From Ilyomonas limi (GTDB lineage: Bacteria > Bacteroidota > Bacteroidia > Chitinophagales > Chitinophagaceae): a DNA stretch of 64,000 nucleotides. The notes under the pieces were generated by a model. It was not told where the DNA came from. It was given only the letters and a program-made list of their open reading frames with translations, and did no database searches. How positions within the stretch are numbered: position 1 is the first letter of the stretch; every line of letters starts with the position of its first letter. Shown here piece by piece: positions 45,280 through 53,406 of the stretch. The DNA lies in the NCBI RefSeq assembly GCF_005233845.1, contig NZ_SZQL01000002.1, positions 62,001-126,000 of the forward strand. Direction: 5' to 3'. A program made the position numbers and the translations under genes.

Positions 45280-45918
45280 TTATAAGAAATACATAAGCAA
45301 ACACAATAATAAAGCAATAATGAATACTATCACTATCTTATACCGTTGCCAAAAAGCTTCTTCTTTTTTATGCTGATAAAAAGTTTGTATCTCTTTTATC
45401 ACCACTTCATTTTTTGCTGCTAATTTTTGTAATGGTGTACGAAAAGATTGTATGTTTTTGGAAGGAAGTGGTTGCAGGCAAATGAGTATCTGCTGAATAA
45501 ATTGATGAATAAGCGATGTATTATTTTCCAGTAATAAGACATTCAGATGATAGTCGGATAATAATATTTGTACTTTATGAAATACCATATCCTGATTGAT
45601 GTTAAACGCATTTGAGCTTTCAACAAACTGCTTGAGCTTAATTGCATTTTGCAGAATGGTTTGGGGAGTAACGGGCGCTTGTCGCTTATAATAAGGTGTA
45701 TTTACCGCAATAGAAGCATTGTAAAATTTTCTTTTTTCTGGATTGGATAAAACGCTGTATGCTTCGTTAATTTCTTTTAGAACTGCCTCGGTAAGTCCAT
45801 CGCCCTTATTTCTGTCGGGATGGTATTTAAAAGCCAGTTTGCGGTAAGCCGCCTTTATTTCCTGTGCGGTAGCCTGTGGATGTACATGTAAAAGCTGATA
45901 ATAATTTTTTTGCGCCAT
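45280..45918 (-). CDS. Membrane-anchored J-domain protein
   Basis: A 212-residue DnaJ-like co-chaperone. The N-terminal 65 residues are a J domain with the essential HPD motif (FKYHPDRNKGDG), which stimulates the ATPase of DnaK. A middle helical region of unknown role follows, and the protein ends in a single hydrophobic helix (VIVFIIALLLCLLMYFL), a C-terminal tail anchor. There is no zinc-finger or C-terminal substrate domain, so it is a specialised partner rather than DnaJ itself. It is encoded just before the CrtA-like gene. Confidence 0.88.
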   Translation of the reverse strand: MAQKNYYQLLHVHPQATAQEIKAAYRKLAFKYHPDRNKGDGLTEAVLKEINEAYSVLSNPEKRKFYNASIAVNTPYYKRQAPVTPQTILQNAIKLKQFVESSNAFNINQDMVFHKVQILLSDYHLNVLLLENNTSLIHQFIQQILICLQPLPSKNIQSFRTPLQKLAAKNEVVIKEIQTFYQHKKEEAFWQRYKIVIVFIIALLLCLLMYFL

Positions 45919-45959
45919 GCTTTGTTTTCATAAGAATGCAACGGCAATTGTAATGCACT

Positions 45960-46110
45960 TTTTTCACCATAGAGCACAGAGATAAAAGAGTCCCCCGCAG
46001 AGTAATATAGTAGAATAACTATTTGTTTTATACTCCGGTATTTCTTTAAAAGAAAAAAAATGGTTCTCTCTGCAAAAGCGCTGTTTACTTCTTTTTCTGT
46101 GGTGAAAGAA
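45960..46110. repeat. Imperfect inverted repeat element upstream of the J-domain gene
   Basis: TTTTCACCATAGAGCACAGAG near 45959 faces, in reverse complement, TTTCACCACAGAAAAAGAAG near 46090-46109. Both ends share the TTTCACCA(T/C)AGA form. The element is about 150 bases and has the look of a small non-coding repeat with terminal inverted repeats. No gene inside. Confidence 0.5.
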
Positions 46111-46114
46111 AAAA

Positions 46115-47053
46115 CTAAGACGCCAGCGCCGCTTTTTCTTCCAGCCATTTATTGCGCCCGTAGCCTTCTATTACATGTCTTTCACTGTGGTACGAAGACC
46201 TTACCAATGGCCCGCTTTCTACATAATCAAAGCCAAGGCTATAGCCAATTTCGCGCAGCTCTGCAAACTCATCGGGATGCACAAAACGCTGAACGGGCAA
46301 ATGCTTTTTAGTAGGCTGCAGGTATTGTCCAAGTGTTATCACATCTACGTTTGCGGCAGCCAAATCTTCCAGTGTTTGCACTACTTCTTCCTTTGTTTCG
46401 CCCAAGCCCAGCATAATACCGGTTTTGGTGCGCATGCCGCCTTCTTTCAGCAACCGCAATACTTCTATACTGCGGCGGTATTTTGCCTGTATGCGTACCT
46501 GCCTGGTAAGCCTTTCTACTGTTTCTACATTATGACTTACTACTTCCGGTGCAGCATCAATTACACGTTGTATATTTTCTGTCTGACCTTTAAAATCGGG
46601 TATTAATGTTTCTAACGTCGTACCCGGATTAAGCGTTTTTACTGCTTTGATGGTATTGTTCCAGATAATAGAACCACCATCTTTCAGTTCGTCCCTGTCC
46701 ACGCTGGTAATAACCGCATGTTTTACTTTCATCAGATAAATAGCTTCTGCCACACGCTGCGGCTCATCCCAGTCTACTGCATCAGGACGCCCGGTAGCAA
46801 CCGCACAAAAGCCGCAACTGCGCGTGCACACATTACCCAAAATCATAAAGGTAGCTGTACCTGCCCCCCAGCATTCGCCCATATTGGGACAATTGCCACT
46901 TTCGCAAATAGTATGTAATTTATGCGTATCCACCAGGCTGCGCACATGCTTATAGTTCTCACCGATTGGTAACTTTACGCGAAGCCAGCTGGGTTTTTTT
47001 ATAACCGTTTCTGTTGTATTATTTTGTGCTTGTATAATAGGTAATTCCTGCAT
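46115..47053 (-). CDS. lipA: Lipoyl synthase
   Basis: Radical-SAM enzyme that inserts two sulfurs into the octanoyl group on lipoyl domains. The 312 residues show the auxiliary cluster motif [13 protein letters not shown], the radical-SAM motif [19 protein letters not shown] and the C-terminal RSSYHS serine motif. It serves proteins such as the E2 acyltransferase encoded 3 kb away and the glycine cleavage system. lipB is not in the window. A promoter box lies about 90 bases upstream. Confidence 0.98.
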   Translation of the reverse strand: MQELPIIQAQNNTTETVIKKPSWLRVKLPIGENYKHVRSLVDTHKLHTICESGNCPNMGECWGAGTATFMILGNVCTRSCGFCAVATGRPDAVDWDEPQRVAEAIYLMKVKHAVITSVDRDELKDGGSIIWNNTIKAVKTLNPGTTLETLIPDFKGQTENIQRVIDAAPEVVSHNVETVERLTRQVRIQAKYRRSIEVLRLLKEGGMRTKTGIMLGLGETKEEVVQTLEDLAAANVDVITLGQYLQPTKKHLPVQRFVHPDEFAELREIGYSLGFDYVESGPLVRSSYHSERHVIEGYGRNKWLEEKAALAS

Positions 47054-47141
47054 TGTAAATGCTGTTTAAAATATTTGCTCAGATACGATAAGATTGCCGA
47101 ATGAAGACGTCTCATTCAATTGTCTTTATCAAAAAGCTCCG

Positions 47142-47149
47142 CAAAGGTA
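47142..47149 (-). promoter_or_regulatory. lipA promoter -7 box
   Basis: TACCTTTG on the minus strand, a perfect TAnnTTTG, about 90 bases before the lipA ATG and only 3 bases beyond the stop of the upstream gene. Confidence 0.55.
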
Positions 47150-47151
47150 GC

Positions 47152-47943
47152 TTACTTTCGCTTGCCGAGCACAATGGCTACATACGCGTTAAAAAAGAAT
47201 TTCTTTCCCGGTATGTTGTACATCATATCCATGTTTTTGGTGTAATAAGATGCATTAACACCGGTTTCTATTGCCGATAATAAATCGTTGAAGTGTCCAT
47301 AATCAAAGCGTAATGCAGCACGCGCATGAATGCCTGGTACAAACTTTACTTCGTTAAAGCCTTTGGTGAAGCTAACGCCGCTGATAGGATTGAGAAAAGT
47401 ATAAGCTGTTTCGGGTGAATACTTCACTCTTTGCAGTTGGTCGGCAGTATCCCGCCCATCCACATAATAAGGCTTCAAAAAACCGGCACTGATGCCGCCG
47501 CCATAAATAGCCGAAACTGCCACCCCGTTCTTTACATCTTTGCCACCTATCAGGCGCTGCTGCCCAAAGCCCAGCTTGAGGTAATACAAGTTATTGATTT
47601 TGCCAAAGATATATGGGTTGCCTATCTGAAAGCCGGCGCCATCACCGGTTACACTTCTGCTTTCTTTGGGGTCTTTGCGCTCGCCCAGTTCTATCCACCA
47701 AAGGTTGGTAATAGCAATAGTTTTGTATTTGCCATGCTCATAAAAAATGCCGTAGCCATCGGTATTGAGTTTGCCGCCAAAAGCATTTTGCTTATTAAAT
47801 ACCAATGCGCCTTCCTCTTCCTCTTTCATCATCTCGTTGATGCGCGCATTTCTTTCCCGTCTTTTTTGTTCTCTTGTTTTATCCTGAGCAAATGAAAAAA
47901 CAGTTAATGCAATAAAAAACAATAGGAGCGATAACTTCTTCAC
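47152..47943 (-). CDS. Secreted or outer-membrane hypothetical protein
   Basis: About 263 residues from a GTG start (VKKLSLLLFFIALTVFSFAQ), a clear signal peptide. An in-frame ATG at 48006 would overlap the divergent OsmC gene and is unlikely. After a charged coiled segment (KTREQKRRERNARINEMMKEE) the protein shows alternating strands with glycine and aromatic residues (GGISAGFLKPYYVDG), and ends FFFNAYVAIVLGKRK, in keeping with an outer-membrane beta-barrel. No recognised family name. Confidence 0.65.
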   Translation of the reverse strand: MKKLSLLLFFIALTVFSFAQDKTREQKRRERNARINEMMKEEEEGALVFNKQNAFGGKLNTDGYGIFYEHGKYKTIAITNLWWIELGERKDPKESRSVTGDGAGFQIGNPYIFGKINNLYYLKLGFGQQRLIGGKDVKNGVAVSAIYGGGISAGFLKPYYVDGRDTADQLQRVKYSPETAYTFLNPISGVSFTKGFNEVKFVPGIHARAALRFDYGHFNDLLSAIETGVNASYYTKNMDMMYNIPGKKFFFNAYVAIVLGKRK

Positions 47944-47957
47944 GTTGATAGATTTGA

Positions 47958-47965
47958 TACTTTTG
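47958..47965 (+). promoter_or_regulatory. Promoter -7 box of the OsmC-family gene
   Basis: TACTTTTG, a perfect TAnnTTTG, about 32 bases before the OsmC ATG at 47997. Confidence 0.55.
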
Positions 47966-47996
47966 TTACTTATAAAGATATTGTAAAAATAGAGTA

Positions 47997-48422
47997 ATGA
48001 CTTCACAAATAATATACAAAGGAAACTTAAGGACCGAAGCTACACACCTGCAAAGTCAAACAGTAATTGAAACCGATGCGCCAGTAGATAATCATGGTAA
48101 TGGAGAACGTTTTTCACCTACCGATATTGTGGCAACAGCCCTGGGAAGTTGTATGTTGACCATCATGGGCATTAAAGCGCGCGATATGCAGGTAAATCTC
48201 GAGGATACCACCATTGGCATTACCAAAATAATGGCAGACAATCCAAGGCGCATCAGCGGCATAGAAGTGCGCTTCACTTTTCCGGACAGCGTGCAGGCCG
48301 ATGAAAAACAACGCGCCATTTTGGAGCGTGCGGCACTTACATGCCCGGTTGCCAAAAGTATCCACCCCGATATACAGATGAATGTGCAGTTTGGCTGGCC
48401 GGCTTTGGTCATGCAGGCATAA
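47997..48422 (+). CDS. OsmC-family protein
   Basis: A 141-residue thiol-dependent peroxide-reducing protein of the OsmC/Ohr family. The two reactive cysteines are in TALGSCMLTIMG and LTCPVAKSIHP, and the active-site arginine and glutamate pattern of the family is in place. Such proteins reduce organic peroxides using thiols. It is transcribed alone, divergently from the beta-barrel candidate. Confidence 0.9.
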   Translation: MTSQIIYKGNLRTEATHLQSQTVIETDAPVDNHGNGERFSPTDIVATALGSCMLTIMGIKARDMQVNLEDTTIGITKIMADNPRRISGIEVRFTFPDSVQADEKQRAILERAALTCPVAKSIHPDIQMNVQFGWPALVMQA

Positions 48423-48577
48423 TACTGTTTTTAATTACATAGCATTTATGCTTTCCACTTACAGTCCATAGCTCCATGCTCGCGGCTTGTAGCTTATAGG
48501 TAATTTATTTGGAAATACTAAACACACTTCAGCATTTCACTATTTCATACAGCATCGCATGTTTATGCGGTTTTAAA

Positions 48578-48638
48578 GGGGTTTACTGCTTTTTAAATTT
48601 GCACTGTTTCTAAGCAAGAAGAAAAAGAAGTAAACCCC
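48578..48638. other. Long imperfect hairpin over promoter and leader of the 56-residue peptide gene
   Basis: GGGGTTTACTGCTTTTTA (48578-48595) and GAAAAAGAAGTAAACCCC (48621-48638) are inverted copies, 16 of 18 bases matching. The left arm overlaps the -7 box TAAATTTG (48594-48601) and the right arm ends 6 bases before the ATG at 48645. In RNA started downstream of the box the right arm would be free; in read-through RNA it would be paired. Confidence 0.7.
48594..48601 (+). promoter_or_regulatory. Promoter -7 box of the small exported peptide gene
   Basis: TAAATTTG, a perfect TAnnTTTG, 43 bases before the ATG at 48645. Confidence 0.5.
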
Positions 48639-48644
48639 GATATT

Positions 48645-48815
48645 ATGAAAAAGCTGAAATGGATGATGTTGTGTATGCTGGCGCTGCCGCTCGTTACTAA
48701 TATCAGAGCAAGCAATTGCGCTGCCATGCAAAAGCCTGCTGTGGTTGTAAAAACACAACAGGCCAATACACCTGCCACTTTAATTGAGCAGATCCTATTT
48801 CCACGCGGAATGTAG
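48645..48815 (+). CDS. 56-residue exported peptide, hypothetical
   Basis: The frame from ATG 48645 to TAG 48815 encodes 56 residues. A positively charged start and hydrophobic core (MKKLKWMMLCMLALPLVTN) form a signal peptide likely cut near residue 23 (IRA). The mature part would be a short peptide with Cys25, several Lys and Gln and the ending ILFPRGM. It has its own promoter box and a hairpin leader. I do not recognise a family. It is too short to be sure of by length alone; promoter, signal peptide and leader together support it. Confidence 0.6.
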   Translation: MKKLKWMMLCMLALPLVTNIRASNCAAMQKPAVVVKTQQANTPATLIEQILFPRGM

Positions 48816-48831
48816 AATGGGTTAAGCGCTG

Positions 48832-49242
48832 TTATTCATTTTTAGAGGATGGATAAGTAGCAAATGTTGGCTCCCATTTTTCAATGATAGCTCCAATTTC
48901 CTGTAGTGTAAACGGTTTCTTCAGGAAGTCGTCCACTGTGCCGGGGTGCGATAGATAATAATCATTTATCAGCAAGTTGGAAGTCATTAAAATTACTACT
49001 GGCTTTGGCTTACGGTTTATATCTTTAATATTTTTTGCAGCTTCCACGCCATCTGTTCCTGGCATCTGATAATCCATAAATATTATATCATAAGGTTGAG
49101 AACGGCAGGCTTCCAATGCCTTCATGCCGTTATCTGTCACATCTGCGTTTATACCCAATACGGAAAGCATTTTGGTAAGTAAAATTTGATTAATAACATT
49201 GTCGTCGGCTACAAGTACGCGGATGCAGTTTGGGTTTTGCAT
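48832..49242 (-). CDS. Stand-alone response regulator receiver domain
   Basis: A 136-residue receiver domain without an output domain. Acidic pocket D13-D14, phosphorylated aspartate D57 (IIFMDYQMPG), switch threonine T87 and conserved lysine K109 (LKKPF) are all present. The sequence resembles the receiver domains of hybrid histidine kinases (MPGTDGVEA). It probably acts as a phosphorelay or protein-binding switch. No kinase lies beside it. It is convergent with the small peptide gene. Confidence 0.93.
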   Translation of the reverse strand: MQNPNCIRVLVADDNVINQILLTKMLSVLGINADVTDNGMKALEACRSQPYDIIFMDYQMPGTDGVEAAKNIKDINRKPKPVVILMTSNLLINDYYLSHPGTVDDFLKKPFTLQEIGAIIEKWEPTFATYPSSKNE

Positions 49243-49589
49243 TATGGGGTTAATTTTGATATTTTATATGCTGATGTTTAACAAAACAGTGTTTTACTTT
49301 CTCTATATGATATTTTGCAAGAAAAGATGTATTAATTCCTTTTAAGAAAATAAATATATAGATAAAATTGATTAATACCAATGTAAAGAAAGAAAATAAT
49401 TTAATGATCTGGTTTAATGCCTCGAAACCGGGAGTATATAACAGCCCTGTAAGCGCTTATTTTAGCGGCGCTGGCTTTAGCTTTAGAGTTATAAATTAAT
49501 CTTTATATGTTTTTTTAAATAATGAAAGCTATGACACTCAGCGCTGTTTTACTGCAAATAAATTTGGTATAAATACTGGTAGCTCAAAA
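49243..49589. other. Intergenic region without recognised features
   Basis: A 347-base AT-rich gap between two minus-strand genes. No TAnnTTTG box, T-run hairpin or RNA gene was convincing. Confidence 0.5.
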
Positions 49590-50969
49590 CTATATCAGTT
49601 GCCTGTTAACATCCCAGCTTTCCAACTCGTTGGCTACGGCCGTTAAAAAAGATGCACCAGTACTGCCATCAATAATGCGGTGATCGTAGCTGAGTGAGAG
49701 ATACATCATGTGGCGTATGCCAATGGTATCACCAGCGGGATTTTCTATGACTACCGGTCTCTTTTTGATAGCGCCGGCTGCTAAAATAGCTACCTGCGGT
49801 TGGTTGATAATGGGTGTGCCCATGAGGCTGCCAAAAGTACCCACGTTGGTAAAAGTAAAGGTGCCGCCCTGCGTATCATCAGGTTTTAATTTGCCATTAC
49901 GGGCATTGTAGGCAAGCTGGCTCACCATTTTGCTTAATCCCACCAAATTGAGATAATCGGCATTTTTTATTATAGGAACAATCAGGTTGCCCGTTGGCAT
50001 AGCTGCAGCCATACCAATATTAATATCTTTTTTTATAATAATCCGGTCGCCATCTACCGAACTGTTGATAATCGGAAAACGTTTGATAATGCGCGCAATG
50101 CAATCAATGATCAGCGGTGTAAAAGTGATTTTAGCATTCTCCCTTTTTTCAAAATCCGTCTTTACTTTTTCGCGCCACAGCACCATGTTGGTTACATCGG
50201 CTTCTGAAAAAGAAGTTACATGCGGGCTGGTATGCTTGCTGTCAACCATGTGCTTGGCTATCAGCCTGCGCATGCGGTCCATCTCTATTATTTCCACATT
50301 GCCGCCATAATTTTGTTCGTCCTGCTGCGGCGCCTGCGCTGGTGCTTCTTCTTTTACTTTCGGCTGTTCTGTAGGTGTAGCAGGCACTGATTGCTGCGGT
50401 GATTGTTGCACCTGTTGTTGCGGTGCTTTACCTGCTTTCTTTCGCTCTACATAAGCCAGCATATCTTTTTTAGTAACGCGGCTTTCGTTGCCGGTGCCGG
50501 GAATATTTTCTAATTCCTGCATTGAAATGCCTTCACTATTAGCGATATTTAAAACCAATGGTGAATAAAAACGGTTAGCGGCTGCAGCGGGTTTATTAAT
50601 AACAGGCGTTGGCTGCGGCACATATGGCACGGCTGCAGCCAATGCTTCTTCGTCTTGCTGGTGTTGTTGTGACTGCTGTATGTAAGGGGTGGGGCTTGCT
50701 GCCTGATTATCATCTGCCTGTTGCGTATTATTAGTATCAATGCGGGCAATCACCGCACCAATGGGCACCACATCGTTTTCTTTGTACAACAACTCGGTAA
50801 TAGTACCGGCAGCGGTAGAAGGTACTTCGCTATCCACTTTATCTGTAGCAATATCCAGCACGGTTTCATCATTTTCTATCGTATCCCCGGCTTTCTTATG
50901 CCACTTTAAAATAGTGGCTTCCATGATGCTCTCACCCAGCTTAGGCATTACTAAATCTACTACAGCCAT
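49590..50969 (-). CDS. 2-oxo acid dehydrogenase E2 component (dihydrolipoamide acyltransferase)
   Basis: Core acyltransferase of a 2-oxo acid dehydrogenase complex, about 459 residues from ATG 50969 (MAVVDLVMPKLGESIMEA). The N-terminal lipoyl domain has the lipoylated lysine in DIATDKVDSEVPS. A Pro/Gln/Ala-rich linker, the E1/E3-binding domain (FYSPLVLNIANSEGI, TKKDMLAYVERKK) and a second PQ-rich linker follow. The C-terminal catalytic domain ends with SYDHRIIDGSTG, the active-site HxxxD. Whether it serves branched-chain, pyruvate or 2-oxoglutarate dehydrogenase is undecided; no E1 or E3 gene is adjacent. Confidence 0.92.
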   Translation of the reverse strand: MAVVDLVMPKLGESIMEATILKWHKKAGDTIENDETVLDIATDKVDSEVPSTAAGTITELLYKENDVVPIGAVIARIDTNNTQQADDNQAASPTPYIQQSQQHQQDEEALAAAVPYVPQPTPVINKPAAAANRFYSPLVLNIANSEGISMQELENIPGTGNESRVTKKDMLAYVERKKAGKAPQQQVQQSPQQSVPATPTEQPKVKEEAPAQAPQQDEQNYGGNVEIIEMDRMRRLIAKHMVDSKHTSPHVTSFSEADVTNMVLWREKVKTDFEKRENAKITFTPLIIDCIARIIKRFPIINSSVDGDRIIIKKDINIGMAAAMPTGNLIVPIIKNADYLNLVGLSKMVSQLAYNARNGKLKPDDTQGGTFTFTNVGTFGSLMGTPIINQPQVAILAAGAIKKRPVVIENPAGDTIGIRHMMYLSLSYDHRIIDGSTGASFLTAVANELESWDVNRQLI

Positions 50970-51088
50970 AAAGTAGTTTTTATAAACGAAATAAATAATA
51001 ATTGTTGAAAGAAAATAACCTGTAACCACACAAAGTGCAGCAAGCTGTTTACTGCTTCAAAAGTAAAGTTTATGAATGAGAATACCGG

Positions 51089-52345
51089 CTATTGGTTATT
51101 GAGAATAAATAACCGCATTTTATTCATAGCAGTAATAGCAGTCATTTCTATATTCCTTCTTCTGTCGTACCGGAAATGAAACTCCTGCGCCTCTACTTTT
51201 TCTTTATTGCCAACGCCTATCCATACTGTGCCAACGGGCTTGTCTTCGCCGCCATTATCTGGCCCCATGAGACCAGTAACGGCAATGGCATAATCGCTGT
51301 TGACCAGCTCAATTACGCCTTTTACCAACTGCTCTGCTACTTCTTTGCAAACCGTACCTTTTTCTTCCAAAACCTGCTTATCTACTTTCAGCACCGTTTC
51401 TTTTACTTTTTTATCGTAGCACACCACGCTGCCGGTAAAAAAAGAAGACGAGTTGGGATTGGCAGTGAGCAAGTGCGATATGTAACCACCGGTGCAGCTT
51501 TCGGCAGTAGCTACGGTTTTTTTCTGGTCGTTTAATAAAGTGCCAAGTACTGTTTCCATGCTCACATCCTGTGCTGCAACCAGTACATCCTGTATTAATG
51601 GTTTTAGTTGTGCCTGCAGGTTATCCAACTGTTTTTCAATGGCAGTTGCATCTTCTCCTTTTGCGGTAAGGCGCAGGCGCACCAAACCATAATGCGGCAA
51701 ATAGGCAAGCCTGACATGCGCCGGTAAGTTGTTTTCAAAATTTTTTATTCTTTCTGCTAAAAACGACTCGCCAATGCCCGCCACCAAAGAAGTTCGATGC
51801 GCAATATGTTGCAGTGTAAAATGTTCCTTTAGTTTTGGCAATACATAGTTCGTCATCATGCCTTGCATTTCGTACGGCACGCCCGGCATACTTACTACTA
51901 CTTTGCCCTCTTTTTCAAACCACATACCTGGTGCGGTACCATTGGCATTTTGAATAACAGTACAGGTGTCCGGCACTTCGGCTTGCTTCAGGTTTGCTTC
52001 CAGCATCGGGCGCTTAAGTATGTTTTTAAAAATATTGTTTACGTTGGCAAGTGCTTTTTCATCGGTTATCATTGTACCTCCAAAATACTTTGCCAGCAAG
52101 GGTTTGGTAATGTCATCGGCAGTGGGACCCAAGCCGCCGGTGATTAATACAATATCTGCATGGGTAAGTGTTTCGTCAAGTGCCTGCCATATTTCGTCCC
52201 ACACGTCGCCTACTGCAGTCCGGCGAGCCACCCAAATGCCAGATTTGTTTAATTCCTGGGCAATCCAGGCACTATTGGTATCTATTACTTGTCCTATTAA
52301 TAGTTCATCTCCAATGGTAAGAATGGCAGCGGTGGTTTCTTTCAT
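51089..52345 (-). CDS. cinA: CinA-like protein (nicotinamide-nucleotide amidase family)
   Basis: A 418-residue protein with an N-terminal MoaB-like domain (AILTIGDELLIGQVIDTN, TGGLGPTADDITKP) and a C-terminal CinA amidohydrolase domain (ATAESCTGGYISHLLT, TGLMGPDNGGEDKPVGTVWI). In characterised members the two domains cleave ADP-ribose pyrophosphate and deamidate nicotinamide mononucleotide, recycling NAD. It has a TAnnTTTG box 20 bases upstream and is transcribed alone. The 120-base gap to the E2 gene downstream has no hairpin. Confidence 0.95.
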   Translation of the reverse strand: MKETTAAILTIGDELLIGQVIDTNSAWIAQELNKSGIWVARRTAVGDVWDEIWQALDETLTHADIVLITGGLGPTADDITKPLLAKYFGGTMITDEKALANVNNIFKNILKRPMLEANLKQAEVPDTCTVIQNANGTAPGMWFEKEGKVVVSMPGVPYEMQGMMTNYVLPKLKEHFTLQHIAHRTSLVAGIGESFLAERIKNFENNLPAHVRLAYLPHYGLVRLRLTAKGEDATAIEKQLDNLQAQLKPLIQDVLVAAQDVSMETVLGTLLNDQKKTVATAESCTGGYISHLLTANPNSSSFFTGSVVCYDKKVKETVLKVDKQVLEEKGTVCKEVAEQLVKGVIELVNSDYAIAVTGLMGPDNGGEDKPVGTVWIGVGNKEKVEAQEFHFRYDRRRNIEMTAITAMNKMRLFILNNQ

Positions 52346-52364
52346 AAGGTATTATTTACGACGG

Positions 52365-52372
52365 CAAAAATA
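52365..52372 (-). promoter_or_regulatory. cinA promoter -7 box
   Basis: TATTTTTG on the minus strand, a perfect TAnnTTTG, about 20 bases before the cinA ATG. Confidence 0.55.
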
Positions 52373-52525
52373 AGTGGCAAAAGGAGAAGTGGTGATAGTG
52401 AATTATGAGTTGTGAATGGCTGGGGGTGAGTGATAGAACAATGTGAGAAATGAAATGTGGAAAATGGGAACAGCCTTCATTCGTTATTGACTATTCACCA
52501 TTCACAAGCTCACCACTCACACCAG

Positions 52526-52828
52526 TCATTCTTGCAGTAACTTATCCAGCGAATCCTCTATGTGATGCAGCTTTTTTATAGTATCTTCCGTAGCTGCCAC
52601 TGTATTGTTGCCAGGTTTTGTTTGCTCGGTGGCAAACCAAAGCAATACCATCGAAATATAATCCTGCGCATCTTTGCCGGCATATAATAATTTAAACTCT
52701 GCAATTTTATCGTTGATCAGTTTTACACTGCTGCGTACTACTTCTTCATCATCCGGACTAAGCCGCACACGATACGTGCGGTCGGCGATGGTTACATTTA
52801 CCGGTATCAGGTCGTTCATATTATTCAT
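52526..52828 (-). CDS. zapA: Cell division protein ZapA
   Basis: A 100-residue protein that cross-links FtsZ filaments. The N-terminal ZapA fold (VNVTIADRTYRVRLSPDDEE) precedes a long helix for dimerisation (VRSSVKLINDKIAEFKLLY) and the DYISMVLLWFATEQ segment. It overlaps the end of the coiled-coil gene by 8 bases, so the two are translated together. Confidence 0.9.
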   Translation of the reverse strand: MNNMNDLIPVNVTIADRTYRVRLSPDDEEVVRSSVKLINDKIAEFKLLYAGKDAQDYISMVLLWFATEQTKPGNNTVAATEDTIKKLHHIEDSLDKLLQE

Positions 52829-53108
52829 TTAACAGTGCAATACATTTATCTATTTCCTTAAGGTAAGCATCTATACGCCTTACAAACAGCTTCTTTTGCT
52901 CCGGCTGCCAGCTTTGTATGCCCGACTTTAGGATAATTGTTTGCTGCCGAAGCTGTTGCAACTCTTCTTCTTTTTGCGCAATGATATTATTTAGTTTTTG
53001 CGCTTCGGCCTGCAGGCGCAGGTTTTCTTTTTTAAGGGCGCTGTATCGCCTGGTTACTTCCTTTAGTTTTTGCTCAATATTCTTAATGGGTTCTTCCAGT
53101 TCACTCAT
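52821..53108 (-). CDS. Coiled-coil protein encoded with zapA
   Basis: A 95-residue protein, from ATG 53108 (MSELEEPIKNIEQKLKE), that is almost entirely a heptad coiled coil through residue 60 (YSALKKENLRLQAEAQKLNN). A short helical end follows (FVRRIDAYLKEIDKCIALL). The longer in-frame start at 53228 would add an unrelated 40 residues. It overlaps zapA by 8 bases. By position and shape it is likely a ZapA-associated division protein, similar in style to ZapB, though no sequence link is certain. Confidence 0.8.
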   Translation of the reverse strand: MSELEEPIKNIEQKLKEVTRRYSALKKENLRLQAEAQKLNNIIAQKEEELQQLRQQTIILKSGIQSWQPEQKKLFVRRIDAYLKEIDKCIALLNE

Positions 53109-53335
53109 AACACGCTTGTTGTATGGAGCAATGAAAGTACGGAGTTTTTTGTTTTCGTGAATCCAGGCAGCACTTAACCACACGGAGGAGCATAGAGAAA
53201 GTGCGCTATTGCAAACAGAGTGAAGCAATTTGTGGATAGCTATGAATTATTACAGACAACTTGATTTAAACTTTATAATAAAACGCTCCATTAACGGACA
53301 AATTAATAGTGGTGGCATATTTTGATTTTACAAAT

Positions 53336-53369
53336 AACCACAGAATGCTTCGCTATGCTCGCATTGACG
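53336..53369. repeat. Single arm of the TCATTGCGA repeat family
   Basis: On the minus strand CGTCAATGCGAGCATAGCG followed by AAGCATTCTGTGG matches the arms of the inverted element at 54581-54688. Probably a solo or decayed copy. Confidence 0.55.
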
Positions 53370-53406
53370 AAAACCTGTTGGCTATGGCGAGTTATTTATT
53401 ACCAAT

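Noticed and set aside
47944-48006. ATG start at 48006 for the beta-barrel candidate
   Set aside because: It would overlap the divergent OsmC gene start and precede the signal peptide with an odd 21-residue extension.
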